A stretch of 64,000 nt of DNA. Origin: Mesorhizobium muleiense. Lineage in GTDB: Bacteria; Pseudomonadota; Alphaproteobacteria; Rhizobiales; Rhizobiaceae. The DNA lies in the NCBI RefSeq assembly GCF_900099905.1, contig NZ_FNEE01000012.1, positions 1 through 64,000 of the forward strand, given 5' to 3'. Below, piece by piece: positions 33,481-42,207 of this stretch. The notes beneath the pieces are model-generated. The model was not told the origin of the DNA, did not search any database, and saw nothing but the letters and a program-made list of their open reading frames with translations. Position 1 is the first letter of the stretch. Each line of letters starts with the position of its first letter. Position numbers and translations under genes: made by a program.

Positions 33481-34506
33481 TTGTCGAAAAGGATGGCGGG
33501 GCTTGGCCTGGCGGCGACCGTGGCAGCCATGCCATGGCCGGTCTATTCGGGAGTCCTGGTCAACGGCGTGACCGAAGCCGCGGTTGCCACTGCTGTTCCG
33601 TTCTCGGCTCTGAGTTTTCCCTCGGCCGCGCCCGAGTTCGACATCATCGATCCAGACACCATATCGACCTCTGGACGCGAGGGAGAACGCACGCTGGCCC
33701 AGGCATTGAAGGGCACCGTCTCCATCCTTTCCCAAGGCGCGGAACAGATCGTCATCGGCATGTCGATGCACGAGTTCGGCGAGTACAAGGTGTCGCAGCA
33801 CATCGCCAGCGAAATCCTTCGTGCAGCCAAGGACACCCAATTTCCTGCCGACACGCTTTTTGCGATCGCCGAGAAGGAATCCTCCTTCGACATCAACAAT
33901 CGCCCGTCTAAAGGGTCGGCGCTTGGTCTTATGCAATTCCTCGACCAGACATGGCTCGAGGCGGTGAAGAGGTACGGTGCAGAATTCGGCCTGGGCGACG
34001 AAGCGGAACTGATCCGGACCCGCCCCGAGGGCAAGCGCGAATACCATTTCGTCGAGGACAAGGCCGAAGAACAGCGCATCCTCGAATTCAGGCGCGATCC
34101 CTATCTGTCGGCGGCACTTGCGGCCAAGAACCTTCTCGCGGCCAAGCAACGCATCGAAGCTCGTCTTGAGAAGGCCATGGATGAAAGGGATCTCTACCTC
34201 CCCCATTTCCTTGGCACCAACGGGGCAGCAGCGCTCCTGTCGAATGCCGATGAGAAGCCCAATGCCACGGCCAGCACAATCTTCCCCAAGGCGGCACGCT
34301 TCAATATTGCGATCTTCAAGGCCGAGGGAAAACAGCTCACCGTCGGCCAGTTTCACCAGCGCCTGCGCTCCTTCCTGGAAGCCCGCATCGGCAAATACAG
34401 CGATGTCGAAACGCGCGTGAAACAGGCTGACCTGTCCTGGACGTCGGGTTTCGAGAATCTCGTCTACGATCTGGGCAAACGGCTGGCGATGGCAATGCGG
34501 CGGTAA
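33481..34506 (+). CDS. lytic transglycosylase (SLT domain), exported
   Basis: A protein of about 340 residues. From the TTG at 33481 it begins LSKRMAGLGLAATVAAMPWP, a credible signal peptide. The SLT fold appears as TLFAIAEKESSFDINNRPSK with catalytic glutamate in EKESSF, then GSALGLMQFLDQTWLEAVKRYG, the GLMQ lysozyme-like motif. The C-terminal part (about 200-340) is helical with YLSAALAAKNLLAAKQRIEA. It would cleave peptidoglycan glycan strands. Start choice is uncertain: ATG at 33493 or TTG at 33301 are alternatives. The stop is followed by a palindromic repeat. Confidence 0.85.
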   Translation: MSKRMAGLGLAATVAAMPWPVYSGVLVNGVTEAAVATAVPFSALSFPSAAPEFDIIDPDTISTSGREGERTLAQALKGTVSILSQGAEQIVIGMSMHEFGEYKVSQHIASEILRAAKDTQFPADTLFAIAEKESSFDINNRPSKGSALGLMQFLDQTWLEAVKRYGAEFGLGDEAELIRTRPEGKREYHFVEDKAEEQRILEFRRDPYLSAALAAKNLLAAKQRIEARLEKAMDERDLYLPHFLGTNGAAALLSNADEKPNATASTIFPKAARFNIAIFKAEGKQLTVGQFHQRLRSFLEARIGKYSDVETRVKQADLSWTSGFENLVYDLGKRLAMAMRR

Positions 34507-34531
34507 CCAGCCAGGTATCGGGTTTTCACTT

Positions 34532-34660
34532 CTAAAGCGCGTCGCGTTGATCGGCCTCACGCGACGCGCTTTAGGTTGTCGTTTTATGCATGTCGCTATC
34601 GCAAAACCGCTACACACCCCACGGGTCAAGCCCGAGGGCATGCTTTTGCGCGACATGCAT
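34532..34660. repeat. RIME-like palindromic intergenic element, copy 1
   Basis: Two nested inverted repeats. First stem: CTAAAGCGCGTCGC (34532-34545) with GCGACGCGCTTTAG (34561-34574), 14 perfect pairs. Second stem: ATGCATGTCGC from 34586 with GCGACATGCAT ending 34660, inner arms GCAAAA and TTTTGC. A near-identical copy lies at 49549-49680. The element separates convergent genes and its last base is part of the YqgE stop codon, so it probably acts as a bidirectional terminator or RNA-stability hairpin (inference). Confidence 0.85.
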
Positions 34661-35268
34661 TAGGCGTGACCAGCGGCCAGGCTGAGATGCGCGAGGTCGA
34701 TACCGATCGAAGCGAGTATCCGGTCGTATTTGCGCTCGATGTCGGTATCGAACAGAAGCTCCGCATTTGCCGGGCAGGTCAGCCAACCGTTCTCGGCGAT
34801 TTCGCTTTCCAGCTGACCGGCGCCCCAGCCCGAATAGCCGAGCGCCATCAGCGCGTGCCGAGGCCCGCGGCCCGACGAAATGGCGCGCAATATGTCGACG
34901 GTCGCGGTCAGGCAAATGTCGTCGGAGACGGCCAGCGACGATTCCACGCGGTAGTCGCCCGAATGCAGGACGAAGCCGCGGCTGCGGTCCACCGGTCCGC
35001 CGTTGCGGACGACGAAGTCGCGGGCCTGCGCGGGCAAGCGGATCGCCTCCTGTTCGTTCATGATGCCGAGTTGCACGAGCAGATCCGGAAACAGCATCTG
35101 CTGTGTCTGGTTGATGACCAGGCCCATCGCGCCTTCGTCGCTGTGCGCGCAAATATAGATGACGGAGCGCGTGAAGCGGTCGTCCTTCATGCCGGGCATG
35201 GCAATCAGGAACTGGTCGTCGAGAAAGCCGCGTCCCGCAGCCATCTTCTTGTGGCGCAACAAGTCCAT
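34660..35268 (-). CDS. YqgE/AlgH-family protein
   Basis: A 202-residue protein of the YqgE/AlgH (DUF179) family. Clear features are GRGFLDDQFLIAMPGMKDDR (about 12-31), RSVIYICAHSDEGAMGLVIN, VRNGGPVDRSRGFVLHSGDY and ALMALGYSGWGAGQLESEIA followed by ENGWL. Family function is not settled; AlgH was linked to alginate regulation in Pseudomonas. The start at 35268 gives the usual length; the open frame extends far upstream only as an antisense shadow of the next gene. Confidence 0.92.
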   Translation of the reverse strand: MDLLRHKKMAAGRGFLDDQFLIAMPGMKDDRFTRSVIYICAHSDEGAMGLVINQTQQMLFPDLLVQLGIMNEQEAIRLPAQARDFVVRNGGPVDRSRGFVLHSGDYRVESSLAVSDDICLTATVDILRAISSGRGPRHALMALGYSGWGAGQLESEIAENGWLTCPANAELLFDTDIERKYDRILASIGIDLAHLSLAAGHA

Positions 35269-35436
35269 GAGGGGAGCGTAACGCGTTTCTGGAGCGCCGA
35301 AAAGATGCGCCGCGCGCGATTTGGTCGCAGATGTGCATCCAAGGCACGCAAAGCTGTGCCCGAGGTCACGCAAATATGATAGCAGCGACGCCATGAAGTC
35401 ATTGCGCAGCCATGAACGGACGCTCAAATCACCGCC

Positions 35437-36243
35437 ATGCAAAGCTTGAAAGTCCTGCTGCTCAGCGCCGCTGTCGGATGTGGAACCGGTCTTCCCGCCG
35501 CAGCCTCCTCGTCGATCTGGTACGAAAGCGAAGGCGGCAAAGTACGCCTTGTGACCAGCGGCAAGCCCGACACAGCCGGACGCATCCATGGCGTCCTCGA
35601 TATTTCGCTCAAGCCTGGCTGGAAAACCTACTGGCGCGATCCGGGCGACGCGGGCGTGCCGCCGCAAATCGATATCTCGGCCAGCACCAACATTGCCAAC
35701 GCGACGTTTTCGTTTCCACCACCCCAGCGCCACGACGACGGCTCCGGCAAATGGGCCGGCTACGACCATCCGGTTTCGCTGCCGGTAACGTTCACGCTGT
35801 CGGCGCCGAACGAGCCGGCCGTCATCGTTGCCGATATCTTTCTCGGAATTTGTGAGACGATCTGCATCCCGGTGCAAACAAAGCTGACCATCGATCCGGG
35901 CTCCGATCCGGACAATGTCGAAGACGCCGCTTTGGTGAAAGCGGCGCTTGCAACGCTGCCTGCTCCCGCAAGACCCGATTTCGGCGTCAAGATCCTGCCG
36001 GGCGACCGCGCGACACTGATTGTCGAGGCGAGCTTTCCGGGCAATCCCAAAGCAGCGGATTTCTTCGTCGCCGGTGAGCGCGACTACATGTTCGGCGTGC
36101 CGGCCCGCAGCGAAAAGGACGGCAAGCTGGTGTTTACCGTGCCGATCCTCGACAGGCCGACGACGACGCCGACGGATGGCGGACTTTACTACACGCTGAC
36201 AACTGCGGCCGGCGCCGTCGAAGGCCTGCTGCCCTTCCCTTGA
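35437..36243 (+). CDS. exported DsbD-alpha-like (thiol:disulfide interchange N-terminal) protein
   Basis: A 268-residue periplasmic protein with signal MQSLKVLLLSAAVGCGTGLP (cleavage near PAAAS). The mature part matches the N-terminal domain of DsbD-type proteins found alone in rhizobia: LDISLKPGWKTYWRDPGDAG (about 52-71), FPPPQRHDDGS, and FLGICETICIPVQTKLTI with two cysteines three residues apart. No membrane or thioredoxin domain follows, so it probably accepts electrons from a separate partner. It is divergent from YqgE and upstream of a peroxiredoxin gene, suggesting a redox theme. Confidence 0.87.
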   Translation: MQSLKVLLLSAAVGCGTGLPAAASSSIWYESEGGKVRLVTSGKPDTAGRIHGVLDISLKPGWKTYWRDPGDAGVPPQIDISASTNIANATFSFPPPQRHDDGSGKWAGYDHPVSLPVTFTLSAPNEPAVIVADIFLGICETICIPVQTKLTIDPGSDPDNVEDAALVKAALATLPAPARPDFGVKILPGDRATLIVEASFPGNPKAADFFVAGERDYMFGVPARSEKDGKLVFTVPILDRPTTTPTDGGLYYTLTTAAGAVEGLLPFP

Positions 36244-36363
36244 TCCCCAGCAAAGGATGTTCAGATCGAACATCCCTTGCTCCGGCACCCCGACAGTTGC
36301 GGGGAACGGCTGAATTCGCTATCGCAAGGACACTCCCTTCCATTTGTCAAAACGAGGACCACG

Positions 36364-36864
36364 ATGATGATTGCCGTTGGCGACAAGCTGCCCCAAGCGA
36401 CCTTCAAGACGATGACTGCCGACAGCGCAAAAGCGATCACGACGGCCGAGATTTTCTCGGGAAAGAAGGTGGTGCTGTTCGCTGTTCCCGGCGCTTTCAC
36501 GCCGACCTGCTCCAACAACCATCTGCCCGGCTTTCTGGATAATTACGACGCCATCTTGGCGCGCGGCGTCGACACCATCGCCGTCGTCGCCGTCAACGAT
36601 GTTCACGTAATGGGCGCCTGGGCCCGCTTCAGCGGCGGTGAAGGCAAGATCCTCTATCTTGCCGACGGCAATGGCGATTTCGTCAAGTCGATCGGTCTCG
36701 ACGCCGACCTTTCCGGCGGTGGCATGGGGCTGCGCTCGAAGCGGTTTTCGATGATCGTCGACGACGGCAAGGTCGCCGCGCTCAATGTCGAGACAAAGCC
36801 TGGCGTTGATGAATCCGGTGCTGCTCACATTCTCGGACAGCTTTCCGTTTTGGCGACAGCATAG
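36364..36864 (+). CDS. peroxiredoxin (Prx5-like), single cysteine
   Basis: A 166-residue thiol peroxidase. The peroxidatic cysteine is C49 in VPGAFTPTCSNNHLPGF, the Prx5/AhpE pattern, with the conserved arginine in MGLRSKRFSMIVDDG. There is no other cysteine, so recycling needs an external thiol such as glutathione or glutaredoxin. ATG at 36364 and 36367 are tandem; a GAGG site precedes them. It lies 120 bases after the DsbD-like gene on the same strand. Confidence 0.93.
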   Translation: MMIAVGDKLPQATFKTMTADSAKAITTAEIFSGKKVVLFAVPGAFTPTCSNNHLPGFLDNYDAILARGVDTIAVVAVNDVHVMGAWARFSGGEGKILYLADGNGDFVKSIGLDADLSGGGMGLRSKRFSMIVDDGKVAALNVETKPGVDESGAAHILGQLSVLATA

Positions 36865-36910
36865 GCCGAGGTTGCCGCGGTCCTTTGGCCTGACGATCGC
36901 GCTCGTTTCG

Positions 36911-36965
36911 GCAGCCGCGCGTCCAATTGGGCGTGCAAAGAACGCTGTTCGGGAATTGCCTGCTT
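36911..36965. repeat. degenerate class-A RIME-like repeat
   Basis: The sequence GCAGCCGCGCGTCCAATTGG, then GCGTGCAAAGAACGCTGT and GGGAATTGCCTGC resembles the common rhizobial element represented better at 47631-47723 (GCTACAGCG, GCGCGCAAAGGACGCTGTAGC). Stems are imperfect, so this copy is decaying. Confidence 0.4.
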
Positions 36966-36978
36966 TTAGTGGACCTCA

Positions 36979-37461
36979 ATGATGTTTGACCACTTCTGGC
37001 GCGCTGTGGCGATCGGCATCGGCGCCACGGCGCTCATGGACCTCTGGGCGATTTTCCTGAACACGGTGTTTGCTCAGCCACGGCCGAACTGGGGACTGGT
37101 TGGTCGCTGGGTCTGGCACCTGAGGGACGGCAAGGTCTTCCATGACGATATCGGCGAGGCAGCACCCTATGCGCATGAATCGGCGCTGGGCTGGGCCTTC
37201 CACTATTTTGTCGGCATCGTCTACGGCATCGTTCTGGCCGTTTTGGCGGGAGCGGCGTGGCTGGCCGCGCCGACCTTCCTGCCGGCCTTCATCCTCGGCA
37301 TCGTCACCGTAGGCGCCGGCTGGTTCCTGCTGGCGCCCGGCATGGGCGCCGGCTGGGCCGCGTCAAAGCGCCCCAACCCGATGCAGATCCGCGCCCTCAA
37401 CCTCGTATCGCATACTGTGTTCGCGCTCGGACTTTTCGGCACAGCGCTGCTGATCCGCTGA
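36979..37461 (+). CDS. DUF2938 membrane protein
   Basis: A 160-residue integral membrane protein with about four or five hydrophobic segments: FWRAVAIGIGATALMDLWAI, the region around WAFHYFVGIVYGIVLAVLAG, APTFLPAFILGIVTVGAGWF and VSHTVFALGLFGTALLI. The GATALMDLWAIFLN start and the motif LAPGMGAGWAASKRPNPMQI are typical of DUF2938. No function is known. It is convergent with rnhA. Confidence 0.85.
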   Translation: MMFDHFWRAVAIGIGATALMDLWAIFLNTVFAQPRPNWGLVGRWVWHLRDGKVFHDDIGEAAPYAHESALGWAFHYFVGIVYGIVLAVLAGAAWLAAPTFLPAFILGIVTVGAGWFLLAPGMGAGWAASKRPNPMQIRALNLVSHTVFALGLFGTALLIR

Positions 37462-37497
37462 ATATGGCGGACCAGACTGGTCAGTGGCCCAGACTGG

Positions 37498-38031
37498 TCA
37501 GTAGCTTTGGGTCGAGCGGCGCAGTTTCCTGGCTGCCGGCTGTTTGGCTTGGGTGTTTTCCCCAGCCGAAACGGGCGCGGGCCTGGCCGTCTTGTTCTTG
37601 AACGGCGCCATGCCGAGCCGCGCCAATTCGTCGGCACGCTCGTTCTCCGGATGGCCGGCATGGCCCTTGACCCAATGCCAGATCACCTGATGACGGTTGC
37701 GCGCCTCGTCGAGCGCCTGCCACAGTTCGGCATTCTTCACCGGTTGCCTGGCAGCGGTCTTCCAGCCGTTGCGCTTCCAGCCGTCGATCCAGCTGAAAAT
37801 GCCGTCCTTGACATAGTTGCTGTCGGTATAAAGATCGACCGCACAGGGTTCTTTCAGCGCATTGAGCGCCGAGATGGCGGCCAAAAGTTCCATGCGGTTG
37901 TTGGTGGTAGCAGCCTCGCCGCCCGACAGTTCCTTCGTGACGCCCTTGAAGCGCAGGACAGCCCCCCAGCCGCCAGGCCCCGGATTGCCCGAACAGGCAC
38001 CATCGGTAAAGATTTCGACGCGCTTGGTCAT
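37498..38031 (-). CDS. rnhA: ribonuclease HI
   Basis: A 177-residue RNase HI that degrades RNA in RNA-DNA hybrids. Acidic active-site residues appear in EIFTDGACSGNPGPGGWG, the glutamate of NNRMELLAAI, the aspartate of LYTDSNYVKDGI, and that of HPENERADELARLG. The C-terminal tail of about 30 residues is basic and proline-rich, longer than in E. coli. ATG 38031 overlaps the thrB stop (ATGA), indicating coupling. Confidence 0.96.
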   Translation of the reverse strand: MTKRVEIFTDGACSGNPGPGGWGAVLRFKGVTKELSGGEAATTNNRMELLAAISALNALKEPCAVDLYTDSNYVKDGIFSWIDGWKRNGWKTAARQPVKNAELWQALDEARNRHQVIWHWVKGHAGHPENERADELARLGMAPFKNKTARPAPVSAGENTQAKQPAARKLRRSTQSY

Positions 38032-38990
38032 GTCAGCCCGTATTCGGAAGGAGATTTGATCGCCCGGTGGAAACGCATGCGCCTGATATATTCGGTCGGG
38101 TCGCGTTTCACGACCAGCCCGCCGTTGGCAATGGTCAGCCAGTCGTAAAGCCGGGTCAGCATGAAGCGCAGTGCCGAGCCGCGCGCCAGCATCGGCAGCG
38201 CAGCTTTCTCTTCGCCGCTCAAGGGCCGTACACTTTGGTAGCCGGCAAGCAGCGCCGTGCCCTTGGTCAGGTTGAAGGAAAAATCCTTCTCGAAGCACCA
38301 GGCATTGAGGCAGGTCGCGACATCATAGGCGTAGAGATCGTTGCAGGCGAAATAGAAGTCGATCAGCCCCGACAGTTTCTCGCCGAGGAAGAAGACGTTG
38401 TCGGGGAAAAGATCGGCATGGATGATGCCTTCCGGCAGGCCGTTCGGCCAATTCCGCTCGAAATCGGCGAAGTCGGCATCGACCTCGGCCGCCAGTCCCG
38501 GCTCGACCTCGTCGGCGCGAGGGCGAGAGGCGCTCCACAGCTTGCGCCAGCCATCGATGGCAAGGGCATTCGGACGGGTCATCGGAAAGTCGGCGCCGGC
38601 CAGATGCAGCGCCGCCAGCGCCTTGCCGACCTCGCCGCAGTGCGCTGATGTCGGCCGCCGCAGCGAAACGCCTTCGAGGAAGGTGATGATGACCGCCGGC
38701 CGGCCGGCAAGCGTTCCGATGACGTCGCCATCATGCGCGGTCACCGGAAGCGGGCAGGAAATGCCCTTCCTGGCGAGATGGCTCATGAGGCCGAGGAAGA
38801 ACGGTAGGTCGGCCTTGTCGACGCGCTTTTCGTAGAGCGTCAGGATGTAGGAGCCGCTGGTCGTGTGCAGCAGGAAATTCGAGTTCTCGGTGCCTTCGGC
38901 TATGCCCTTGTAGGACAGGAGATCGCCGACTGGATAGTCCTTGAGGAACGCGCCGAGCTCGCCTTCGTTGACGTCGGTGTAGACCGCCAT
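38028..38990 (-). CDS. thrB: homoserine kinase (ThrB type II, APH-fold)
   Basis: A 320-residue kinase with the choline/aminoglycoside phosphotransferase fold used for homoserine kinase in proteobacteria. Signs are MAVYTDVNEGELGAFLKDYP, the nucleotide region EGTENSNFLLHTTSGSYILT, and the catalytic loop GIIHADLFPDNVFFLGEKLS followed by GLIDFYFACND. It makes O-phosphohomoserine, the substrate of ThrC (21518-22921). ATG 38990 lies six bases after the ispH stop codon, so ispH, thrB and rnhA form one unit. A longer frame to 39218 is rejected because it overlaps ispH. Confidence 0.95.
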   Translation of the reverse strand: MAVYTDVNEGELGAFLKDYPVGDLLSYKGIAEGTENSNFLLHTTSGSYILTLYEKRVDKADLPFFLGLMSHLARKGISCPLPVTAHDGDVIGTLAGRPAVIITFLEGVSLRRPTSAHCGEVGKALAALHLAGADFPMTRPNALAIDGWRKLWSASRPRADEVEPGLAAEVDADFADFERNWPNGLPEGIIHADLFPDNVFFLGEKLSGLIDFYFACNDLYAYDVATCLNAWCFEKDFSFNLTKGTALLAGYQSVRPLSGEEKAALPMLARGSALRFMLTRLYDWLTIANGGLVVKRDPTEYIRRMRFHRAIKSPSEYGLT

Positions 38991-38995
38991 GAACC

Positions 38996-40006
38996 TTACG
39001 CGGCCCCGTTGACGAAAGCCATGTCGGCGGCCGTCAGCTCGACGTCGCGCAGCACCCGCATCACCGGAAAATCCTCGGTTTCCGTCGCCGTCACCGCCAG
39101 CTCGATGGTTACGTCGAAGCGCTGCCGGAACGCATCGATGATCTCGTCGACGATGATTTCCGGCGCCGATGCACCTGCCGACAGACCGAGCGTCGAGATG
39201 CCGGCGATCTCGGTCCATGGAATCTCGGAGGCGCGCTGCACCAGAAGCGACATCGAGGCGCCAGCGCGTTCGGCCACTTCGACGAGACGCCGCGAATTTG
39301 AGGAGTTGGGAGCACCGACGATCAGGAAGAGATCGGCACCCGCGGCGGTCTCCTTGACCGCTTCCTGGCGATTGGTGGTGGCGTAGCAGATCGATTCCGC
39401 TGCCGCCGCATGCAAATCGGGAAAACGATCCTTAAGCACCCGAATGATGCCGGCGGTGTCCTCGACCGACAGCGTCGTCTGGGTGACGAACCCGAGCGCC
39501 TGCGGGTCGGCGGGCACCAAATTCGCAGCGTCGGCTTCGGTCTCGATCAAGGTGACGGCGCCGTCCGGCAACTGCCCCATCGTGCCGATCACTTCCGGGT
39601 GGCCGGCATGGCCGATCAGAAGCACATGACGGCCGAGCCGCTGATGGCGCATTGCCTGCTTGTGGACCTTCGACACCAGCGGGCAGGTGGCGTCGAGATA
39701 GAAGAGGTTGCGCGCCTGGGCGTCCGCCGGCACCGACTTCGGCACGCCATGCGCCGAAAAGACGACCGGGCTCTGACGATGCTCAGCCGGTATCTCGGAG
39801 AGCTCCTCGATGAACACCGCACCGAGGCTTTGTAGCCCCTCGACGACGTAGCGATTATGGACGATCTCGTGGCGAACATAGACCGGCGCGCCATATTTCT
39901 TCAGCGCCAGCACGACGATCTGGATGGCGCGGTCGACGCCGGCGCAGAAGCCGCGCGGCTGGCAGAGCCTTATCGTCAGCGGTGGCTTTGTGGTCGTGTG
40001 AAGCAT
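38996..40006 (-). CDS. ispH: 4-hydroxy-3-methylbut-2-enyl diphosphate reductase
   Basis: A 336-residue IspH/LytB, the last enzyme of the MEP isoprenoid pathway. Cysteines of the iron-sulfur cluster are in QPRGFCAGVDRAI (C21), DATCPLVSKVHKQ and SICYATTNRQEAV. The VGAPNSSNSRRLVEVAE stretch that binds the diphosphate is present. The first enzyme of the same pathway, Dxs, is encoded at the right end of the window. It lies 97 bases after the SURF1 gene. Confidence 0.97.
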   Translation of the reverse strand: MLHTTTKPPLTIRLCQPRGFCAGVDRAIQIVVLALKKYGAPVYVRHEIVHNRYVVEGLQSLGAVFIEELSEIPAEHRQSPVVFSAHGVPKSVPADAQARNLFYLDATCPLVSKVHKQAMRHQRLGRHVLLIGHAGHPEVIGTMGQLPDGAVTLIETEADAANLVPADPQALGFVTQTTLSVEDTAGIIRVLKDRFPDLHAAAAESICYATTNRQEAVKETAAGADLFLIVGAPNSSNSRRLVEVAERAGASMSLLVQRASEIPWTEIAGISTLGLSAGASAPEIIVDEIIDAFRQRFDVTIELAVTATETEDFPVMRVLRDVELTAADMAFVNGAA

Positions 40007-40103
40007 GGTTCCCGGCCGGTTGGTCGTAGCGTGAACTCAAGTCTTGAACTCAAGGCGCGAAATGAGGTGCGCACCCCTGCCCTGTCAAGGGCACCAGTGC
40101 TGA

Positions 40104-40859
40104 TCATTCTTCTTTCGCCGGGCGGCGAAGCCTGAAGATGAGGACGCCGGCAAGGGCAGCGGCAAGGCCGTACCAGGTTACGGCATATTGCAGATGGCTG
40201 TTCGGCAGCTCGATGATTGTAACGCCGCCGACCGGCAGCCCGCCCGGGTTCGGCGTGGCGTCCGCGTCGATAAAGAATGGCACCAGCCCCGCACCTGCCG
40301 GCAGACCGGCGCTGGCCGCCATGGCGTCGCGATCCTTCCAGTAGAAGATGTTTTTCTGCGGATCATTGTCGGGAAGCATCATCGAGGGCTTTGCCGGCAG
40401 CGGATTGCGGGCGAGCCCCGTCACCGTTACCTGGCCCGCACCATGGCTTTGCGGGCGCTTGGCAGCGTCCTTGAGATCGTACGGCACGAAGCCGCGATTG
40501 ATCAGGACGAAGCGGCCGTCCTCCAGATGCAATGGCGTGAAGACATCGAAACCGGACTGGCCTTCCCAGGTCGCGAAGAAATGTCGCTCGCCTTGATGCA
40601 GGAACGTGCCTGATGCCGTCACCGGCGTGTAATCCACATCGCCGCTGGCGGCAAACCGCTTTTCGACCTCGGCCAACGGCACGGGCGCTGAGTGCGTGCG
40701 CCGGTCGATGGTCTGGAGAAGACCCTCTTTCCAGTACAGGCGCTGGACCTGCCAGGTGCCGAGCGCCAGCAGGATGAAGAACAGCACGAGGCCAAGCCCA
40801 AGCAGCAATGCCGTCTTCGGCCGCGAACGGCCCGCAATCGAAGCGGATGTCGTGCTCAT
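40104..40859 (-). CDS. SURF1-family cytochrome oxidase assembly protein
   Basis: A 251-residue membrane protein with one N-terminal helix (LLLGLGLVLFFILLALGTWQ) followed by the SURF1 motif VQRLYWKEGLL, and one C-terminal helix (YAVTWYGLAAALAGVLIF). The intervening domain has FLINRGFVPYDLKD-like sequence, as in SURF1/Shy1, which help haem a insertion into subunit I. ATG 40859 overlaps the DUF983 stop by four bases. Its place directly after the cta genes supports the role. Confidence 0.93.
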   Translation of the reverse strand: MSTTSASIAGRSRPKTALLLGLGLVLFFILLALGTWQVQRLYWKEGLLQTIDRRTHSAPVPLAEVEKRFAASGDVDYTPVTASGTFLHQGERHFFATWEGQSGFDVFTPLHLEDGRFVLINRGFVPYDLKDAAKRPQSHGAGQVTVTGLARNPLPAKPSMMLPDNDPQKNIFYWKDRDAMAASAGLPAGAGLVPFFIDADATPNPGGLPVGGVTIIELPNSHLQYAVTWYGLAAALAGVLIFRLRRPAKEE

Positions 40860-41242
40860 TCGCCGAGGTCCAGCCTGCCCTCTGCCGCCTTGTTGCGGTA
40901 TTGCAGCGTCAGGAGCACGCCCTTGATCAGCCTGAGCGCGCCCAGGCAAAGCACCAGCGTCAGCGGTATCCACAGCAGGAAGTGCAGCCAGAGCGGCGGG
41001 CTGAGCGTCACCTCCATCCACAGCGCCAGACCGACTACGATGAAGCCGATGATCAGGATGACGAACACCGCCGGACCGTCGCCGGCATCGGCGTAGGAAT
41101 AGTCGAGGCCGCAATTGGCGCAGCGTTCGCCGACGGTGAGGAAGCCGGAAAACAGCCGGCCCTCGCCGCAGCGCGGGCAGCGGCCGTGCAGGCCAGCCGA
41201 AATCGGATCGATTGCTGGCCAGATCGCCTTGTCGTCGCTCAT
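40856..41242 (-). CDS. DUF983 zinc-ribbon membrane protein
   Basis: A 128-residue protein with an N-terminal four-cysteine ribbon (GRCPRCGEGRLFSGF and ERCANCGLDYSYAD), followed by two transmembrane segments (GPAVFVILIIGFIVVGLALW and WLHFLLWIPLTLVLCLGALR). DUF983 genes regularly sit between ctaE and the SURF1 gene in alphaproteobacteria, so a part in oxidase maturation is suspected but not shown. Confidence 0.92.
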   Translation of the reverse strand: MSDDKAIWPAIDPISAGLHGRCPRCGEGRLFSGFLTVGERCANCGLDYSYADAGDGPAVFVILIIGFIVVGLALWMEVTLSPPLWLHFLLWIPLTLVLCLGALRLIKGVLLTLQYRNKAAEGRLDLGE

Positions 41243-41324
41243 TGCGATACTTTAGTGCCCTTCACTCCAAAAGGTAAGGCGGCCACGTCGCCGCAGCCGC
41301 CTCATCGATTTCCTCAGGAAGATT

Positions 41325-42206
41325 TCAGTGGCCTTCGATGACCGCGCCGCTCGAGGCCCAGACATAGATCGACGCGAACAGGAACAGCCAGACTACGTCG
41401 ACGAAGTGCCAGTACCAGGCGGCGGCCTCGAAGCCGAAATGGTGCTTGGGCGTGAAGTCGCCCTTCATCGCGCGGACCAGGCAGACCAGCAGGAAGATGG
41501 TGCCGATGATGACGTGGAAGCCGTGGAAGCCGGTCGCCATGAAGAAAGTGGCGCCGTAGATCGAATCCCTGAAGCCGAACGGCGCGTGCATGTATTCGTA
41601 AGCCTGCACCATGGTGAACAGGATGCCGAGACCGACGGTCAGCACCAGGCCGTTGATCAGCCCCTTGCGGTCGCCATGAAGCAGCGCGTGGTGCGCCCAG
41701 GTCACCGTAGTGCCCGACAGAAGCAGGATGACGGTGTTGTAGAGCGGCAGGTGGAAGGGGTCGAGGACCTCAACGCCCTTCGGCGGCCAGACACCGCCGG
41801 TGAAGGTGGCGCGGGCATATTGCTGTGCCTCGCCGGGAAACAGGCTGGCGTCGAAGAAAGCCCAGAACCAGGCGACGAAGAACATCACCTCGGAAGCGAT
41901 GAACATGATCATGCCATAGCGCAGATGCAGCGACACAACACGCGTGTGGTGGCCTTCATGCGCTTCCCTGATGGTATCCGACCACCAAGCGTACATGGTG
42001 TAGATGACGATCAAGAGGCCGATGAAGAACAGCCACGGATTGGCGATGTTGAAGCCGAAGATCGGGAAATCGCCGCCCTTGAGATACTGCATGTAACAGA
42101 CGCCGCCGATCGCGGTGACCAATGCACCGACCGAGCCGAGAAAAGGCCACGGGCTCGGGTCGACGAGATGGTAGTCATGTTGTGGTTTTGCGTGCGCGTC
42201 TGCCAT
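41325..42206 (-). CDS. ctaE: cytochrome c oxidase subunit III
   Basis: A 293-residue, seven-helix subunit of the aa3 oxidase. It starts MADAHAKPQHDYHLVDPSPW, a typical rhizobial CtaE N-terminus, and contains MFIASEVMFFVAWFWAFFDA with the lipid-contacting glutamate, and HGFHVIIGTIFLLVCLVRA. The C-terminal helix is DVVWLFLFASIYVWASSG. It starts one base after the ctaG stop. Confidence 0.97.
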   Translation of the reverse strand: MADAHAKPQHDYHLVDPSPWPFLGSVGALVTAIGGVCYMQYLKGGDFPIFGFNIANPWLFFIGLLIVIYTMYAWWSDTIREAHEGHHTRVVSLHLRYGMIMFIASEVMFFVAWFWAFFDASLFPGEAQQYARATFTGGVWPPKGVEVLDPFHLPLYNTVILLLSGTTVTWAHHALLHGDRKGLINGLVLTVGLGILFTMVQAYEYMHAPFGFRDSIYGATFFMATGFHGFHVIIGTIFLLVCLVRAMKGDFTPKHHFGFEAAAWYWHFVDVVWLFLFASIYVWASSGAVIEGH

Positions 42207-42207
42207 A

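Noticed and set aside
35269..36288. Long N-terminal extension of the YqgE frame
   Set aside because: The extension is antisense to the DsbD-like gene, while YqgE homology begins at the ATG at 35268.
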